A stretch of 64,000 bases of DNA from Gammaproteobacteria bacterium (GCA_021772915.1 JAJFLB010000033.1:1-64000); one strand, 5' to 3'; shown: positions 8,499 through 17,445, counted from the stretch's first letter. The notes: generated by a model not told the origin, from the sequence alone. Made by a program: numbers and translations.

Positions 8499-9776
8499 AT
8501 GATCCAGCCGCAGCAACACACCGGCTCATATTACGCAGCCTCAGTTAACGAGGTCACTGATTTCGCACCTTTGCGTGGCGCACAAAGGGCTGATGTCTGC
8601 GTCATCGGGGCAGGATTCACCGGCATCTCGACCGCACTGCACCTTGCCGAACGTGGCTATGTGGTGCATGTGGTCGAGGCCAATCGGGTTGGCTGGGGTG
8701 CGACCGGACGCAACGGGGGCCAGATCATCGGTGGTATTTCCGGCGAGGAGAGAATTGCCCGACACCTGGGTCGCGACGGCGAGCAGATTGCGTGGCAGTT
8801 GGCTTGGGCGGGAAATGACATTATTCGTGAGCGGGTGCAGACTTACGCTATTGATTGTGATCTCAAGTGGGGGTACCTCGACGTTGCGATCAAGCAGCGT
8901 CATCTGCGCGATCTGCATGGGCAGGTAGAAGCGCTGGAGAAGCACGGCTCTAAACATGAATACAGATTGTTATCCCGGGAAGAGACGGCATCCACAATCG
9001 GCACCGAAGTTTATACCGGCGCCCTGATGAACATGGGCAACGGCCACCTGCATGTTCTGAACCTGTGCATCGGTGAAGCGCGGGCAGCCGTATCCCTGGG
9101 GGCAAAGATTTTTGAGCAGTCTCCGGTGTTGCGTATCGAACATGGGGACAAGCCACGTGTTGTTACCGAGCAGGGATCGGTCACAGCCGATTTTGTCGTG
9201 ATCGCCGGCAATGCCTATCACTACATTGAGCCAAAGCTGCGGGGCTATATGTTCCCTGTGAATAGCTTCATCATCGCAACAGAGCCGCTTTCTGCAGAGC
9301 ACGTGTCAGCCATCAACCCACAGGACCTCGCCGTATGCGATCCAAATTTCGTGCTGGAGTACTTTCGTCTTTCCGCGGACAAGCGATTGCTGTTCGGTGG
9401 GCGGTGTAATTACAGTGGTGACGACCCTGAAGTCATCAGGGAAATGATGATTCCGAAAATGCACAGAGTCTATCCCCGTCTGGCCGATACGAGGATCGAC
9501 TATGCCTGGGGCGGCAGGGTCGGCATAACGCTCAACCGGGTACCCCAGCTGGGAAGAATCTCATCCAATGTTTTTTACTCACAGGGCTACTCCGGGCATG
9601 GCGTCAACGTGACCCATCTCGCCGGACAGATCATGGCCGACACCGTGGCTGGAACTCTTGAGCGTTTCGACATTTTTGCCAGCATCAAGCCGTTGGTTAT
9701 TCCCGGGGCCCACACTTTCCGCAGACAAATGACCACGCTTGGCGTGCTTTATTACAAAATTAAAGACCGCTTGTAG
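8499..9776 (+). CDS. FAD-dependent amine oxidoreductase, PuuB-like
   Basis: This 425-residue DAO-family flavoprotein resembles E. coli gamma-glutamylputrescine oxidase PuuB over its whole length: HTGSYYAASVN at the start, the dinucleotide motif VIGAGFTGISTALHL, the GATGRNGGQIIGG flavin loop, VIAGNAYHY, and QGYSGHGVNVTHLAG near the end. PuuB oxidises the free amine of gamma-glutamylputrescine to an aldehyde with release of H2O2. No PuuA-type glutamine-synthetase-like ligase is present in the window, so the substrate may be another primary or secondary amine. The gene is divergent from the DMGDH-like gene (264 bases between starts) and convergent with the MetE-like gene (7 bases between ends). 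Confidence 0.88.
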   Translation: MIQPQQHTGSYYAASVNEVTDFAPLRGAQRADVCVIGAGFTGISTALHLAERGYVVHVVEANRVGWGATGRNGGQIIGGISGEERIARHLGRDGEQIAWQLAWAGNDIIRERVQTYAIDCDLKWGYLDVAIKQRHLRDLHGQVEALEKHGSKHEYRLLSREETASTIGTEVYTGALMNMGNGHLHVLNLCIGEARAAVSLGAKIFEQSPVLRIEHGDKPRVVTEQGSVTADFVVIAGNAYHYIEPKLRGYMFPVNSFIIATEPLSAEHVSAINPQDLAVCDPNFVLEYFRLSADKRLLFGGRCNYSGDDPEVIREMMIPKMHRVYPRLADTRIDYAWGGRVGITLNRVPQLGRISSNVFYSQGYSGHGVNVTHLAGQIMADTVAGTLERFDIFASIKPLVIPGAHTFRRQMTTLGVLYYKIKDRL

Positions 9777-9783
9777 CGGCGTT

Positions 9784-10893
9784 TTACGACTCGCCCCAGA
9801 CTTCCCGGGCGACATCTACGACCAACGCCAGCTTGCGCATTTGTTCCTCTTCGCTCAACGAGTTACCACCGGCCACGCTGGCAAACCCACACTGTGGACT
9901 AATGGACAGACGCTCCAGCGGCACATGGGCAGTTGCCTGGTCAATTCGGTGTTTTAGCGCATTTTTGTCTTCTAATTCAGCTATTTTACTTGAAACCAGT
10001 CCAAGCACGACTTTCTTGTCGCTGGCCATAAAGCGCAGGGGTGCAAAGTCTCCGGCCCGGGGCGTGTCGTATTCAAGGAAAAAAGCGTCGACATTCAACG
10101 AAGAGAAAAGGTACTCCGCCACGGGTTCATAGCCGCCCTGCGCCATCCAGCGTGAGCGGAAATTACCCCGGCACAGGTGCATGCCCACCGTCATTTCTGC
10201 TGGACGGGCCTCCAGTACGTTATTGATGCTGGTGATATAGCGCCGGGTGAGATCATCGGGATCACGTCCCATATCAGCAACCTGCTGCCTCACATCACTG
10301 TCACAGAGCATGGCCAGTGGTACTTCGTCCATCTGCAGGTAGCGGCAGCCCGCTTTTGCAAGAGCCTTGATTTCCGCCTGGTAGATTTTCTCCAGATCAT
10401 CCCACCATTCTTCAATATCCGGGTATACCGCTGGGTCCCTGCACTGATCACCGCGAAAAAAGTGAAAGGCACTGGGGCTTGGCATATTTGCCTTTGGGGT
10501 TTCATGGGTCAGTCTTTGCAGACGATTAAATTCAGCGGTGCAAATCGGGTGCTCGCGGCGCATTTTTTCACTTGCATAGCAGGTATGCCACTCATAGTCA
10601 TGGCCGTGTTCATCATGAAAACGGAACAGGGACGGTTTAAGTGAGAGACCCAGGAGTCGCTCAAAGAAAAACCCGAACCAGGACGACCGGCAAAATTCGC
10701 CGTCGGTGATTGATCGCAGCCCAACGGACTCCTGGAGTTTTACAACCCGCGCGATTTCCTGCTCCTGGGTAGCATGGAATTCAGTTTCGGTTAGCGTGCC
10801 TTGTTTGAAGTCATCGGAAGCTTGTTTGAGTGCACGTGGGCGCAACAAACTGCCAACATGCTCAGCCCGAAAAGGTAGGTTTTGCGTATCCAT
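9784..10893 (-). CDS. Cobalamin-independent methionine synthase C-domain-like methyltransferase
   Basis: This 369-residue protein corresponds to the C-terminal, zinc-containing half of MetE and to the stand-alone YxjG/YxjH type. The likely zinc ligands are in the expected order: His239 and Cys241 (GMHLCRGN), Glu274 (FFLEYD) and Cys335 (ISPQCGFAS). The N-terminal EHVGSLLRP motif is also typical. These proteins transfer a methyl group to a thiol, usually homocysteine, but lack the N-terminal half that helps hold polyglutamated methyl-folate in full MetE, so the methyl donor may differ. Its place between N-methyl amine oxidases suggests a link to one-carbon metabolism (inference). It stands alone, about 80 bases from the TPR gene downstream of it on its upstream side. 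Confidence 0.85.
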   Translation of the reverse strand: MDTQNLPFRAEHVGSLLRPRALKQASDDFKQGTLTETEFHATQEQEIARVVKLQESVGLRSITDGEFCRSSWFGFFFERLLGLSLKPSLFRFHDEHGHDYEWHTCYASEKMRREHPICTAEFNRLQRLTHETPKANMPSPSAFHFFRGDQCRDPAVYPDIEEWWDDLEKIYQAEIKALAKAGCRYLQMDEVPLAMLCDSDVRQQVADMGRDPDDLTRRYITSINNVLEARPAEMTVGMHLCRGNFRSRWMAQGGYEPVAEYLFSSLNVDAFFLEYDTPRAGDFAPLRFMASDKKVVLGLVSSKIAELEDKNALKHRIDQATAHVPLERLSISPQCGFASVAGGNSLSEEEQMRKLALVVDVAREVWGES

Positions 10894-10972
10894 CGTGTTA
10901 AAAAAGCATCCTCAATTCTGATTGTCATTCCGGGACATATTATAGGTGTGTTTCACTTACTCCGGATGACGG

Positions 10973-13183
10973 TTACGGTGTTGCTTCCTCACCTCGCAAT
11001 AGACCCGGCTTTCGGAAAGCCGGGTCATCAATTTGGAGAATTTCTTCCCTGGCGGCAGTGATGAGGACTTCGTAGCTCTCCAGCCAGCGCTTGATGTGCT
11101 GGTTTTTTCGTACCAGCTGGGTGATGGCACTGTGCTTCACAGTTACATACGCAATGGGTTTTCCGACTGTCAGTGCGTCGAGGATAGCAGCGGCCCCCGT
11201 GTAATCGCCACGCGCCAGGCTAATAAACACCTGCGAAAGATTGTCCTTCGTGGCGGGCGATTCAGGGTCATTCAAGCGCCTGTCCCATAAGGTCTCCAAT
11301 TGCTGCAGATAGTGGTCCGCTTCCTTGCTCAGGCCTTTTATCCGGTAACCCATGGTCAGGTAGAAAGCGATCATCCCGTCTGCTCGGAGGTTGGCCTGGT
11401 CGCTTTGTGCAGACATTTCAAAATAGCGCTCGCCGAGCTTGGTAGCCCGGTCGAAAAGACCCAGGTGGCTGGCAGTCTGGATTACTTTGCCGATTGCTCC
11501 CACAGAGTCCGGATTGGCGGTGAATTGTTGTTCAACCTCGGCCATATACGCTTCTTCCTGATGGTGATACGCACGGAAAAAATGATCGGGAAAACTCCTG
11601 AAGTGAGGTCTCAATTCAATGGCGATATTCCACCATTGCTCGGACAGTTCGCGTTCGTCAATATAGATAAACCAGTTAGCCATCATCATGTAGGACCTTG
11701 CACTGTTGGGATCGTGTCGGGCGACTTCAAACAGCGCTAGCGTAGAGTCCGTAATTCGGTTCACACGGATGTACATGAGCGCAAGGGACTGGTACGCCAT
11801 GCCAGGATTGAGATTCAGTGCCACCGTTTCCTCGGCAATCCTGATGGCCTGATCGGTATCCTTGTGTACTTCCATGAGGTACAACGCATAGTCAAAGCGA
11901 ACTTTCACATTCAGTGGATCAGTTTCATAGGCTCTTCGATACAGGTCGCGGGACTGGTCAAATTCACCGGCTTCATCCAGCAGGTCTGCAAGCTGGACCA
12001 TGATCTCAACATCACTGGGGTTCAATGCCAGAGAATGCTCATAATCGGCACGTGCTTCGCCAATTTCGTCCATCTTCTCCCACAAGGCCGCGCGTACCGC
12101 GTAGGCGGTTGCATCCTCTGGATTGAGCTGCAAGGCAATGTCAATTTCCTGTTGAATGCGTGGGCGCTGGTCGTCGAAATCACTGGCTACATAAATGGTA
12201 CTGAAGTAAATGGCAGCAGCCATTTCCGAATGCGCAGAGGCGTAGGTCGTGTCCTCCGCGATTGCTCGGTTGAGCAATTCGATGGCCTGTTGAATGTCGG
12301 GTGCATTGCGATTGCGCACGAGTTGCCGTGCCTGCAGTACCAGTGCATACACTTCCGGTGTCGTCCGACTGGATTTAATGGGTGTTACGGCATCCTGATC
12401 AACCCCGGCAACCTCTGCAACCACCGCGTTGGCGATCTCGTCCTGGATGGCAAAAACATCTGCGCGCTTACGGTCAAAAGTCCGCGACCAGATATGGGTC
12501 TGATCCGAGGTGCGTACCAGCTGGGCAATGATCCTGAGCTGGTCACCCGCCACCTGCACACTACCCTCCAGGACTGACTCCACGCCCAGTTGAGACCCAA
12601 TCGTGGCAACATCCACCTTCCCTTCACGAAAGCGGAAAGAGCTCGTGCGTGCTGCGACTTTCAGACCCTCAACTCCCGCCAGCATGTGCAACACGGTGTC
12701 AGCAATACCTTCACCGAGGTAAGCCTGGTCGCCCGCTGCGCTGAAATCGGCAAATGGCAAAACCGCAATCGAATCAATAGTGTCATCCTGAGGTGCCACG
12801 GATACATCAACGGTTTGTGGCAGAGTTTCCTGCTCAGACACATAGAACCGGTCAAGTGCCAGCAATCCAATTGCAATCAGCAGCAACACGATTACCGCCG
12901 TGTTCATCTTGTTGGCAATCTGTTGACGGAAAGGTGAGTTTTCCGCTATCTCGGATTCCTTCTTCAGACCATCCGGGGTGACTTCATAGACCCATGAAAT
13001 GATCAGCACCGGTATGAAACCCAGCAACAGAACAATTGTAAAAATCTGCATCAGGCTTTCGGGCAGCCCGAAAGCCGGTGTGATAAGGGCGATGACCTGC
13101 AGTAAGACCCATGACAGGGCGAGGTAGGTTGCTGCCGCGCGAAATACATTGCGCCGTTTGAGTTGCTCAAACAGATTACTCAT
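10973..13183 (-). CDS. Inner-membrane TPR protein with TolB/FlgO-like domain
   Basis: This 736-residue protein starts with LKRRNVFRAAATYLALSW, a signature of a gammaproteobacterial family. Hydrophobic segments lie at about residues 18-36, 46-64 and 93-112. A periplasmic domain at about 135-255 (DSIAVLPFADFSAAGDQAYL, then RIIAQLVRTSDQTHIWS) is the TolB-N/FlgO-like module often found with adenylate cyclases or transcription regulators. The remaining 480 residues are tetratricopeptide repeats. No cyclase or kinase domain is present, so it may be a scaffold or sensor. A perfect 12-bp-stem hairpin lies inside the 3' coding end at 11002-11026. Function is unknown. Confidence 0.85.
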   Translation of the reverse strand: MSNLFEQLKRRNVFRAAATYLALSWVLLQVIALITPAFGLPESLMQIFTIVLLLGFIPVLIISWVYEVTPDGLKKESEIAENSPFRQQIANKMNTAVIVLLLIAIGLLALDRFYVSEQETLPQTVDVSVAPQDDTIDSIAVLPFADFSAAGDQAYLGEGIADTVLHMLAGVEGLKVAARTSSFRFREGKVDVATIGSQLGVESVLEGSVQVAGDQLRIIAQLVRTSDQTHIWSRTFDRKRADVFAIQDEIANAVVAEVAGVDQDAVTPIKSSRTTPEVYALVLQARQLVRNRNAPDIQQAIELLNRAIAEDTTYASAHSEMAAAIYFSTIYVASDFDDQRPRIQQEIDIALQLNPEDATAYAVRAALWEKMDEIGEARADYEHSLALNPSDVEIMVQLADLLDEAGEFDQSRDLYRRAYETDPLNVKVRFDYALYLMEVHKDTDQAIRIAEETVALNLNPGMAYQSLALMYIRVNRITDSTLALFEVARHDPNSARSYMMMANWFIYIDERELSEQWWNIAIELRPHFRSFPDHFFRAYHHQEEAYMAEVEQQFTANPDSVGAIGKVIQTASHLGLFDRATKLGERYFEMSAQSDQANLRADGMIAFYLTMGYRIKGLSKEADHYLQQLETLWDRRLNDPESPATKDNLSQVFISLARGDYTGAAAILDALTVGKPIAYVTVKHSAITQLVRKNQHIKRWLESYEVLITAAREEILQIDDPAFRKPGLLRGEEATP

Positions 13184-13298
13184 TATGAGATGCCCCGGAC
13201 TGTTTTTGACTGATGCTTAATTAATACTAGCACGTGGCTCGCCAATTGCAGGATTCCGGATTTGTTTCCATCTGGTGGGGTGTAAACCTGACCTGATA

Positions 13299-13910
13299 CT
13301 ACATTGGTGCCCGGGCTTTTATGGTTTTCACCACATCGAGGAATATGTGTTCCACTTTGACAATGTCAAAGCCGGCTTCTTCAACATTTTCGACAGTTGT
13401 TCGATCCATAGATGGACCCAATTTCTCGGTCACGCGGGTCATCAATTTCATCATTACATTAAACGGAAAATATCGGCTTCCGGTATGTTCAAACATGTAC
13501 AACTCGCCACCGGGTTTCAATACACGTCTGAGCGAGATCAGGCCGTCTATCGGATTGGGCACCGAACAAAAGGTACAGGAAGTAAATACCTGGTCGAATT
13601 GGTCGTCATCGAAGCTGAGTTCGTGCACATCCATCACCTCGGCGGTCAGTGAACCATGATAGTCATCGATCCGGTCCTGGGCGTGTTTGATCATCTCCGG
13701 ACTCAAATCAATGGCAGTAATATCCTGGTTGGGCGGGAATGTGGGTATGTCAAGCCCCGTGCCCAGGGCCAGGAACAACACCTTGCCACGCATGTTGGCA
13801 AACAATTTCTGTTTATGCGGTTCCCAACGCCATTCAGCCCCCTTTCCTGCCATCAGATCAAAATTGGGGGCTGCTTTGTCCCATTTACGCTGTGTTACAA
13901 GATCGGTCAC
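13299..13910 (-). CDS. Class I SAM-dependent methyltransferase
   Basis: This 203-residue protein of the Methyltransf_11/25 type has the SAM-binding motif I FLALGTGLDI at about residues 46-55, the acidic motif II end ITAIDLSPEMI at about 64-74, and motif IV SFDDDQFDQVFTSCTFC. The fold is complete, but the substrate is not evident. Relatives act on small molecules, phospholipid head groups or quinones. The ATG overlaps the stop of the upstream membrane-protein gene by four bases (ATGA), so the pair is translationally coupled. Confidence 0.85.
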   Translation of the reverse strand: MTDLVTQRKWDKAAPNFDLMAGKGAEWRWEPHKQKLFANMRGKVLFLALGTGLDIPTFPPNQDITAIDLSPEMIKHAQDRIDDYHGSLTAEVMDVHELSFDDDQFDQVFTSCTFCSVPNPIDGLISLRRVLKPGGELYMFEHTGSRYFPFNVMMKLMTRVTEKLGPSMDRTTVENVEEAGFDIVKVEHIFLDVVKTIKARAPM

Positions 13911-14296
13911 GACCTGTTCTCCCGCTCAATAGCAACACCACGCAAAGCAGCATTGGCAAACCAGACTACAATCAGCACCGCAAAGCCGGTCACCGCCCCG
14001 ATGGCCCCTCCCTGGATCGCAGACAATTCTGCCATTGCCCCCCACATGCCTAAAATCATACCGCTCATCATCCCCGTTAACATGCCAGGGACCATGACCT
14101 CCATGGCGCCAAAACAGATCGCAAAGCCAAAAGACAAAAACAGGCTGAGCACCATGCCGAGCATCATCATCAACACCATGGCCAGCCACATGTTCCAGCC
14201 AGTCCCGACCAACACCACGGCCAGCGTACCTATCAGTGCCCCTATGCAGATATTTGTCAGCAAGTCTCCGAGTACAAAATACAGTCTGTTATCCAA
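13907..14296 (-). CDS. Small polytopic membrane protein of unknown function
   Basis: This 129-residue, very hydrophobic protein has about four membrane segments (residues 12-32, 35-57, 63-87 and 97-119). It is unusually rich in Met and Gly (for example WLAMVLMMMLGM). I do not recognise a family. It is coupled to the methyltransferase gene by an ATGA overlap, so the two may act together, for instance in modification of a lipid or of a transported compound (inference). The Gly/Met-rich segments could pack tightly as a small channel or an accessory subunit. Confidence 0.7.
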   Translation of the reverse strand: MDNRLYFVLGDLLTNICIGALIGTLAVVLVGTGWNMWLAMVLMMMLGMVLSLFLSFGFAICFGAMEVMVPGMLTGMMSGMILGMWGAMAELSAIQGGAIGAVTGFAVLIVVWFANAALRGVAIERENRS

Positions 14297-14370
14297 TTTG
14301 TTATTTACCTTTGTGGCCTGCCTTATTTAACATTTCGCACATCGGTGATCTAGTCATCCTAGCAGAACAG

Positions 14371-14393
14371 AGTATAAAACGGCTATTCATAGC
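14371..14393. repeat. Short degenerate copy of the 53.5/55.4-kb repeat
   Basis: The 23 bases from 14371 match 53521-53543 at 20 positions, with the last 17 identical. The following 25 bases show only loose similarity. It lies between the small membrane protein gene and the amidohydrolase stop and may be a decayed third copy of the repeat that flanks the sugar dehydrogenase. Confidence 0.45.
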
Positions 14394-14484
14394 TGGTCTG
14401 CAGCAGAATCGCCACGCAGTTTGATTATAATTGTACGTTCAGGACCGAAATTTAGGTGTGATTGTCCCTTTTTCGGCCCATTCT

Positions 14485-14502
14485 GGGGACTGACTCTGAC
14501 CC
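14485..14502 (-). repeat. Dispersed GGGTCAGAGTC-type motif, copy 1
   Basis: Read on the minus strand, the motif is GGGTCAGAGTCAGTCCCC. It shares GGGTCAGAGTCA with 50706-50723 (minus strand) and, with one change, with 49087-49104 (plus strand). It sits directly downstream of the amidohydrolase stop at 14504. Similar sequences occur near REP-associated tyrosine transposases in gammaproteobacteria (from general knowledge). Confidence 0.55.
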
Positions 14503-14503
14503 A

Positions 14504-15880
14504 TTATCTTTTAACAATCAGACCACCCTTGACCACAACTTCTACATTTTCCAGCAACGTAATGTCTTCAAGCGGGTTGCCCTTTACCGCCACAAGATCA
14601 GCCAGCATACCGACTTCTACTGCACCGACCCGGTTTTCCCAACCCATATACAGGGCGGCCCTGGATGTCGCAGCCTGAATGGCTTCCATCGGCGTCATCC
14701 CCCACTCCACCATATAGGCAAACTGAATACCGTTCATTCCGTGTGGATAAATGGCGGCATCGGTTCCAAACACGATGGGTGCACCCGCATCATGTGCCCG
14801 TTTGAAGCTCTCCCGCTGTACTTGTGTGGTCTCAATGGTCTTACGCAGAAACTCCTCGACCCACCCCTGTTTGCGCCCGTTCTCGATCATCCAGTCACCG
14901 GCACCGATATCCATAACCAGGGCAACGTCATGCTGGATAGCCAGCCTGATACCCTCATCATCAATATAGGTAGCGTGTTCTATGGTATCGGCCCCGGCCA
15001 GGATCGAGTCCTTGATGGACTGAGCACCGTGGGCATGGGCGGCCACCTTCAGACCGGCGTCATGAGCGACTTGCGCAACTGACTGTATCTCCTCGCGACT
15101 CATTTCCGGTTCACCCGGAACACCGCCATACGCCAGCACTGCACCGGAAGCGATTAGTTTCAGTACATCTGCACCCCCTTCAACAGCCTTTAGTGCGTTT
15201 GCACGAAACTCTTCCGTGGACCTGGAGACACCTGCTCTGAGATGCCCCGGAATCGACTCCTCTGGGATACCGGGTGCCAATAAATCTCCGCCACCACCGG
15301 GGATGGTCAGGTAAAACCCTGACACCTGCAAACGCGGTCCTGCAAGCTCGCCGCGATCAATTTTATCGCGTAGCTGACGATCGACAAACGCATAGTAATT
15401 GCCAAGATTACGTGCAGAAGTAAATCCGGCCTCCAGGGATCTGTGGGCGTACTTCCGGCCTGCCGCCATGTAGTCATCCACGCTGTAATCAAAATACATC
15501 GTCAGGTCCACCAACTCTTCAAAGCTTTCCAGGATGTGGGTGTGCATTTCAATCAGACCGGGCAGACAGGTGTAGTCGGAAAGATCAAGAACCGGGACGG
15601 TGGCAGCGATGTCTTTCGCGGCTGTAATTTTTGAGAAATGCCCGTCGACAATGAGTACAGACACCTTGCTTTTTGGTGTGTCTGAGCGACCGTCAATAAG
15701 CGCACCGCAATGCACCAGCAGGTTGCCGGAGTCCGGTTGATACGGAATACTGGCCGGTTGTGCTGACTTTGACAGCGCTACCTGAGTCTGCCCTGGGGCT
15801 TGTGCAGGCCCACAGGCGGTGAGTGAAATGACCAGCAGCCCCACCAGCAGGTTACCCAGGATAAGATGACTGCCGCGCAT
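14504..15880 (-). CDS. Amidohydrolase lipoprotein (imidazolonepropionase/prolidase-like)
   Basis: The mature start is placed at the ATG at 15880, which gives 458 residues and a clean lipoprotein signal ending in the lipobox LTAC. A longer start at 15949 overlaps the kamA stop (TAATG) but would add 23 residues before the signal. The TIM-barrel amidohydrolase carries the metal HxH pair in EMHTHI, a VAAHAHG strand and the terminal metal Asp in VFGTDAAIYPHG. Relatives hydrolyse dipeptides, cyclic amides or imidazolonepropionate. The lipobox puts it at the membrane facing the periplasm, so it may release an amino acid for the cytoplasmic KamA-like enzyme encoded just upstream (inference). Confidence 0.85.
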   Translation of the reverse strand: MRGSHLILGNLLVGLLVISLTACGPAQAPGQTQVALSKSAQPASIPYQPDSGNLLVHCGALIDGRSDTPKSKVSVLIVDGHFSKITAAKDIAATVPVLDLSDYTCLPGLIEMHTHILESFEELVDLTMYFDYSVDDYMAAGRKYAHRSLEAGFTSARNLGNYYAFVDRQLRDKIDRGELAGPRLQVSGFYLTIPGGGGDLLAPGIPEESIPGHLRAGVSRSTEEFRANALKAVEGGADVLKLIASGAVLAYGGVPGEPEMSREEIQSVAQVAHDAGLKVAAHAHGAQSIKDSILAGADTIEHATYIDDEGIRLAIQHDVALVMDIGAGDWMIENGRKQGWVEEFLRKTIETTQVQRESFKRAHDAGAPIVFGTDAAIYPHGMNGIQFAYMVEWGMTPMEAIQAATSRAALYMGWENRVGAVEVGMLADLVAVKGNPLEDITLLENVEVVVKGGLIVKR

Positions 15881-15948
15881 GCTGTTCGAACTCCGGATTT
15901 CTTGCCCAAAAGGGATAAGCAGAGTAGCAAGTCCGTAGGGGTTGGGCA

Positions 15949-17367
15949 TTAGTCTCTGTTTTTCTCAACTCGCGTGTAGTCGTACAAACCGGCCTCGTCG
16001 AAGATAACGCGATCCTCGTAGTCGTCGAACCAGGTTGCGTCCGGGTTACGTCCAACGATACAGACCTTGCCGCGGTCCGGGGCGTTCAGTGCGTTACGGA
16101 GTATCTTAAAGACCAGCACACCGTTCTCAGTTCCGGGAACACCGGGGATTGGCTCGCTGGTGACGGCCGAAACCTCGGTCTTACCTTTGTAGTGAGTGAT
16201 GGACAAACGGGCGTGCGTCTCCACACCGGACAGACCTTTCTGGGATTCGTTCAGGATCTTCCATGCCGTTTCGATTGGGACGTTGAAGGCTCTGTAGGCA
16301 ACGATGTCCCTGCCACAGAAGAAATAGTGGTTGCCGACACCAACCCGGTAAAGGGCACGTTGCATCACCCTGAGTGCATCTGGGTCGTCATTGATGCCTT
16401 TAATAATCGGTGCCTGGTTTTCGACATTGATCCAACCCCGGGACGTTACTGCTTCCATTGCCTGTCGGGTGTCTTCGTGCCACTTTAGCGAACCGTTCGC
16501 GTTCGTGAGATATGCACCGTCGGGCCCCTTGAGGAGAAATTCATCGGGATGGTTAAAGTGGATCATCAGCCTGAAGCCGACCAGGGGATAGGTGTCGTGA
16601 AAGTTATCCAGCATTGACAAAAAAGCGTCATCAAAACGTTTTGGGTGAAACGAGATTTCTTTGGTGCCGAGCCGGATTGATTCCACACCCGCTTCTGCGA
16701 GCGCGGCCATCCACGCGCCAATCTTTCTGTTTGGCAATACCATGGGGTCGCCACCGGAAAGCAGGACCTCGCGGAGCTTCTCACGGCCTGATTCAGGGTG
16801 CAGACCCCCGTTTGCGGTAACGGTTTCATTGTGTGCACGTACGTAATCGGTGACCTCTTTGATCTTTGCCAGTCCTTTTTTGGCGACGGTGCCGTCCTGG
16901 CGTTCTATGTCCTTCTGGCTGATCAATTCTTCGCGGTAGCAGAAACGACAATGCGCCGAGCAGGTGGAGACGGCATACAAAAGACCCATTTCATACTTGT
17001 GTAGAAGACCTTCGACCGGGGCGAAGTCCATCTGGTGTCCGGGGTCTTCTGAACCCGCCAGGTTGAGTGTTTCGTTCGGATTGGCCTTGACGATCCTTTT
17101 CAGTGGCCGGCTGTTGCGGGCCATTTCGAAGAAGTGCCGGGTCATTTTTACCGGCATGCGATTTTCCACATCACGCTCTGTGCCTTTCACGCTCGACAGC
17201 GCCGCGAGTTCATCGGGGGAATAGAACCCTTTGATGTCCTCCGGTGCCTTGTCTTCAAAGAAGGGTTTCAGACCATTGATGATCTGGCGGTCGTATTTGG
17301 GGTTGTCGATCGTGTCCAGAAACGCCTGTTCCCTTGCTGCGGGGACGTATTTACCTGCGTTTGTCAC
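15949..17367 (-). CDS. KamA-family radical SAM amino acid 2,3-aminomutase
   Basis: This 472-residue protein has the radical SAM cluster C136-x3-C140-x2-C143 (STCSAHCRFCYREE), then LLSGGDPMVLPN and VENQAPIIKGIND, as in lysine 2,3-aminomutase. The family moves the alpha-amino group to the beta carbon using SAM, a 4Fe-4S cluster and PLP. The usual PLP-lysine motif PGGGGK is not seen in the C-terminal part; the best candidate lysines are in THYKGKTE near residue 400. The lysine-binding Asp that precedes that motif in clostridial KamA is also not evident, so the substrate may not be lysine. It is longer than the EF-P-modifying EpmB (about 340) and lies beside catabolic genes, divergent from an RpiR regulator. 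Confidence 0.88.
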   Translation of the reverse strand: MTNAGKYVPAAREQAFLDTIDNPKYDRQIINGLKPFFEDKAPEDIKGFYSPDELAALSSVKGTERDVENRMPVKMTRHFFEMARNSRPLKRIVKANPNETLNLAGSEDPGHQMDFAPVEGLLHKYEMGLLYAVSTCSAHCRFCYREELISQKDIERQDGTVAKKGLAKIKEVTDYVRAHNETVTANGGLHPESGREKLREVLLSGGDPMVLPNRKIGAWMAALAEAGVESIRLGTKEISFHPKRFDDAFLSMLDNFHDTYPLVGFRLMIHFNHPDEFLLKGPDGAYLTNANGSLKWHEDTRQAMEAVTSRGWINVENQAPIIKGINDDPDALRVMQRALYRVGVGNHYFFCGRDIVAYRAFNVPIETAWKILNESQKGLSGVETHARLSITHYKGKTEVSAVTSEPIPGVPGTENGVLVFKILRNALNAPDRGKVCIVGRNPDATWFDDYEDRVIFDEAGLYDYTRVEKNRD

Positions 17368-17402
17368 TTAACACCTCATGCTTTCGTGCTTTAGTCTGGT
17401 GC

Positions 17403-17442
17403 TAATGTAACACATTGAACCCTTGAATTGTGTTAATGTAAC
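17403..17442. promoter_or_regulatory. Candidate RpiR operator between kamA and rpiR
   Basis: The 78-bp divergent gap holds an inverted repeat TAACACA (17408-17414) and TGTGTTA (17429-17435), embedded in a direct repeat TAATGTAAC at 17403-17411 and 17434-17442, 31 bases apart (three helical turns). This arrangement suits a dimeric regulator of the RpiR type controlling both directions. Confidence 0.6.
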
Positions 17443-17445
17443 GTG

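Noticed and set aside
8499-9776. A complete Puu (gamma-glutamylputrescine) pathway
   Set aside because: PuuB- and PuuC-like enzymes are present, but no PuuA ligase or PuuD hydrolase is in the window, so the pathway is not claimed.
9768-9786. CCGC-TTGTA-GCGG followed by CGTTTT as a terminator between convergent genes
   Set aside because: The stem is only four base pairs and the T run only four; not enough to report as a feature.
11864-12577. 237-codon plus-strand frame opposite the TPR gene
   Set aside because: The minus strand shows continuous TPR and TolB-like sequence; the plus-strand frame has no family features.
15949-17367. Calling the radical SAM gene epmB (EF-P lysine modification)
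   Set aside because: It is about 130 residues longer than EpmB and stands in a regulated catabolic locus without efp or epmA.
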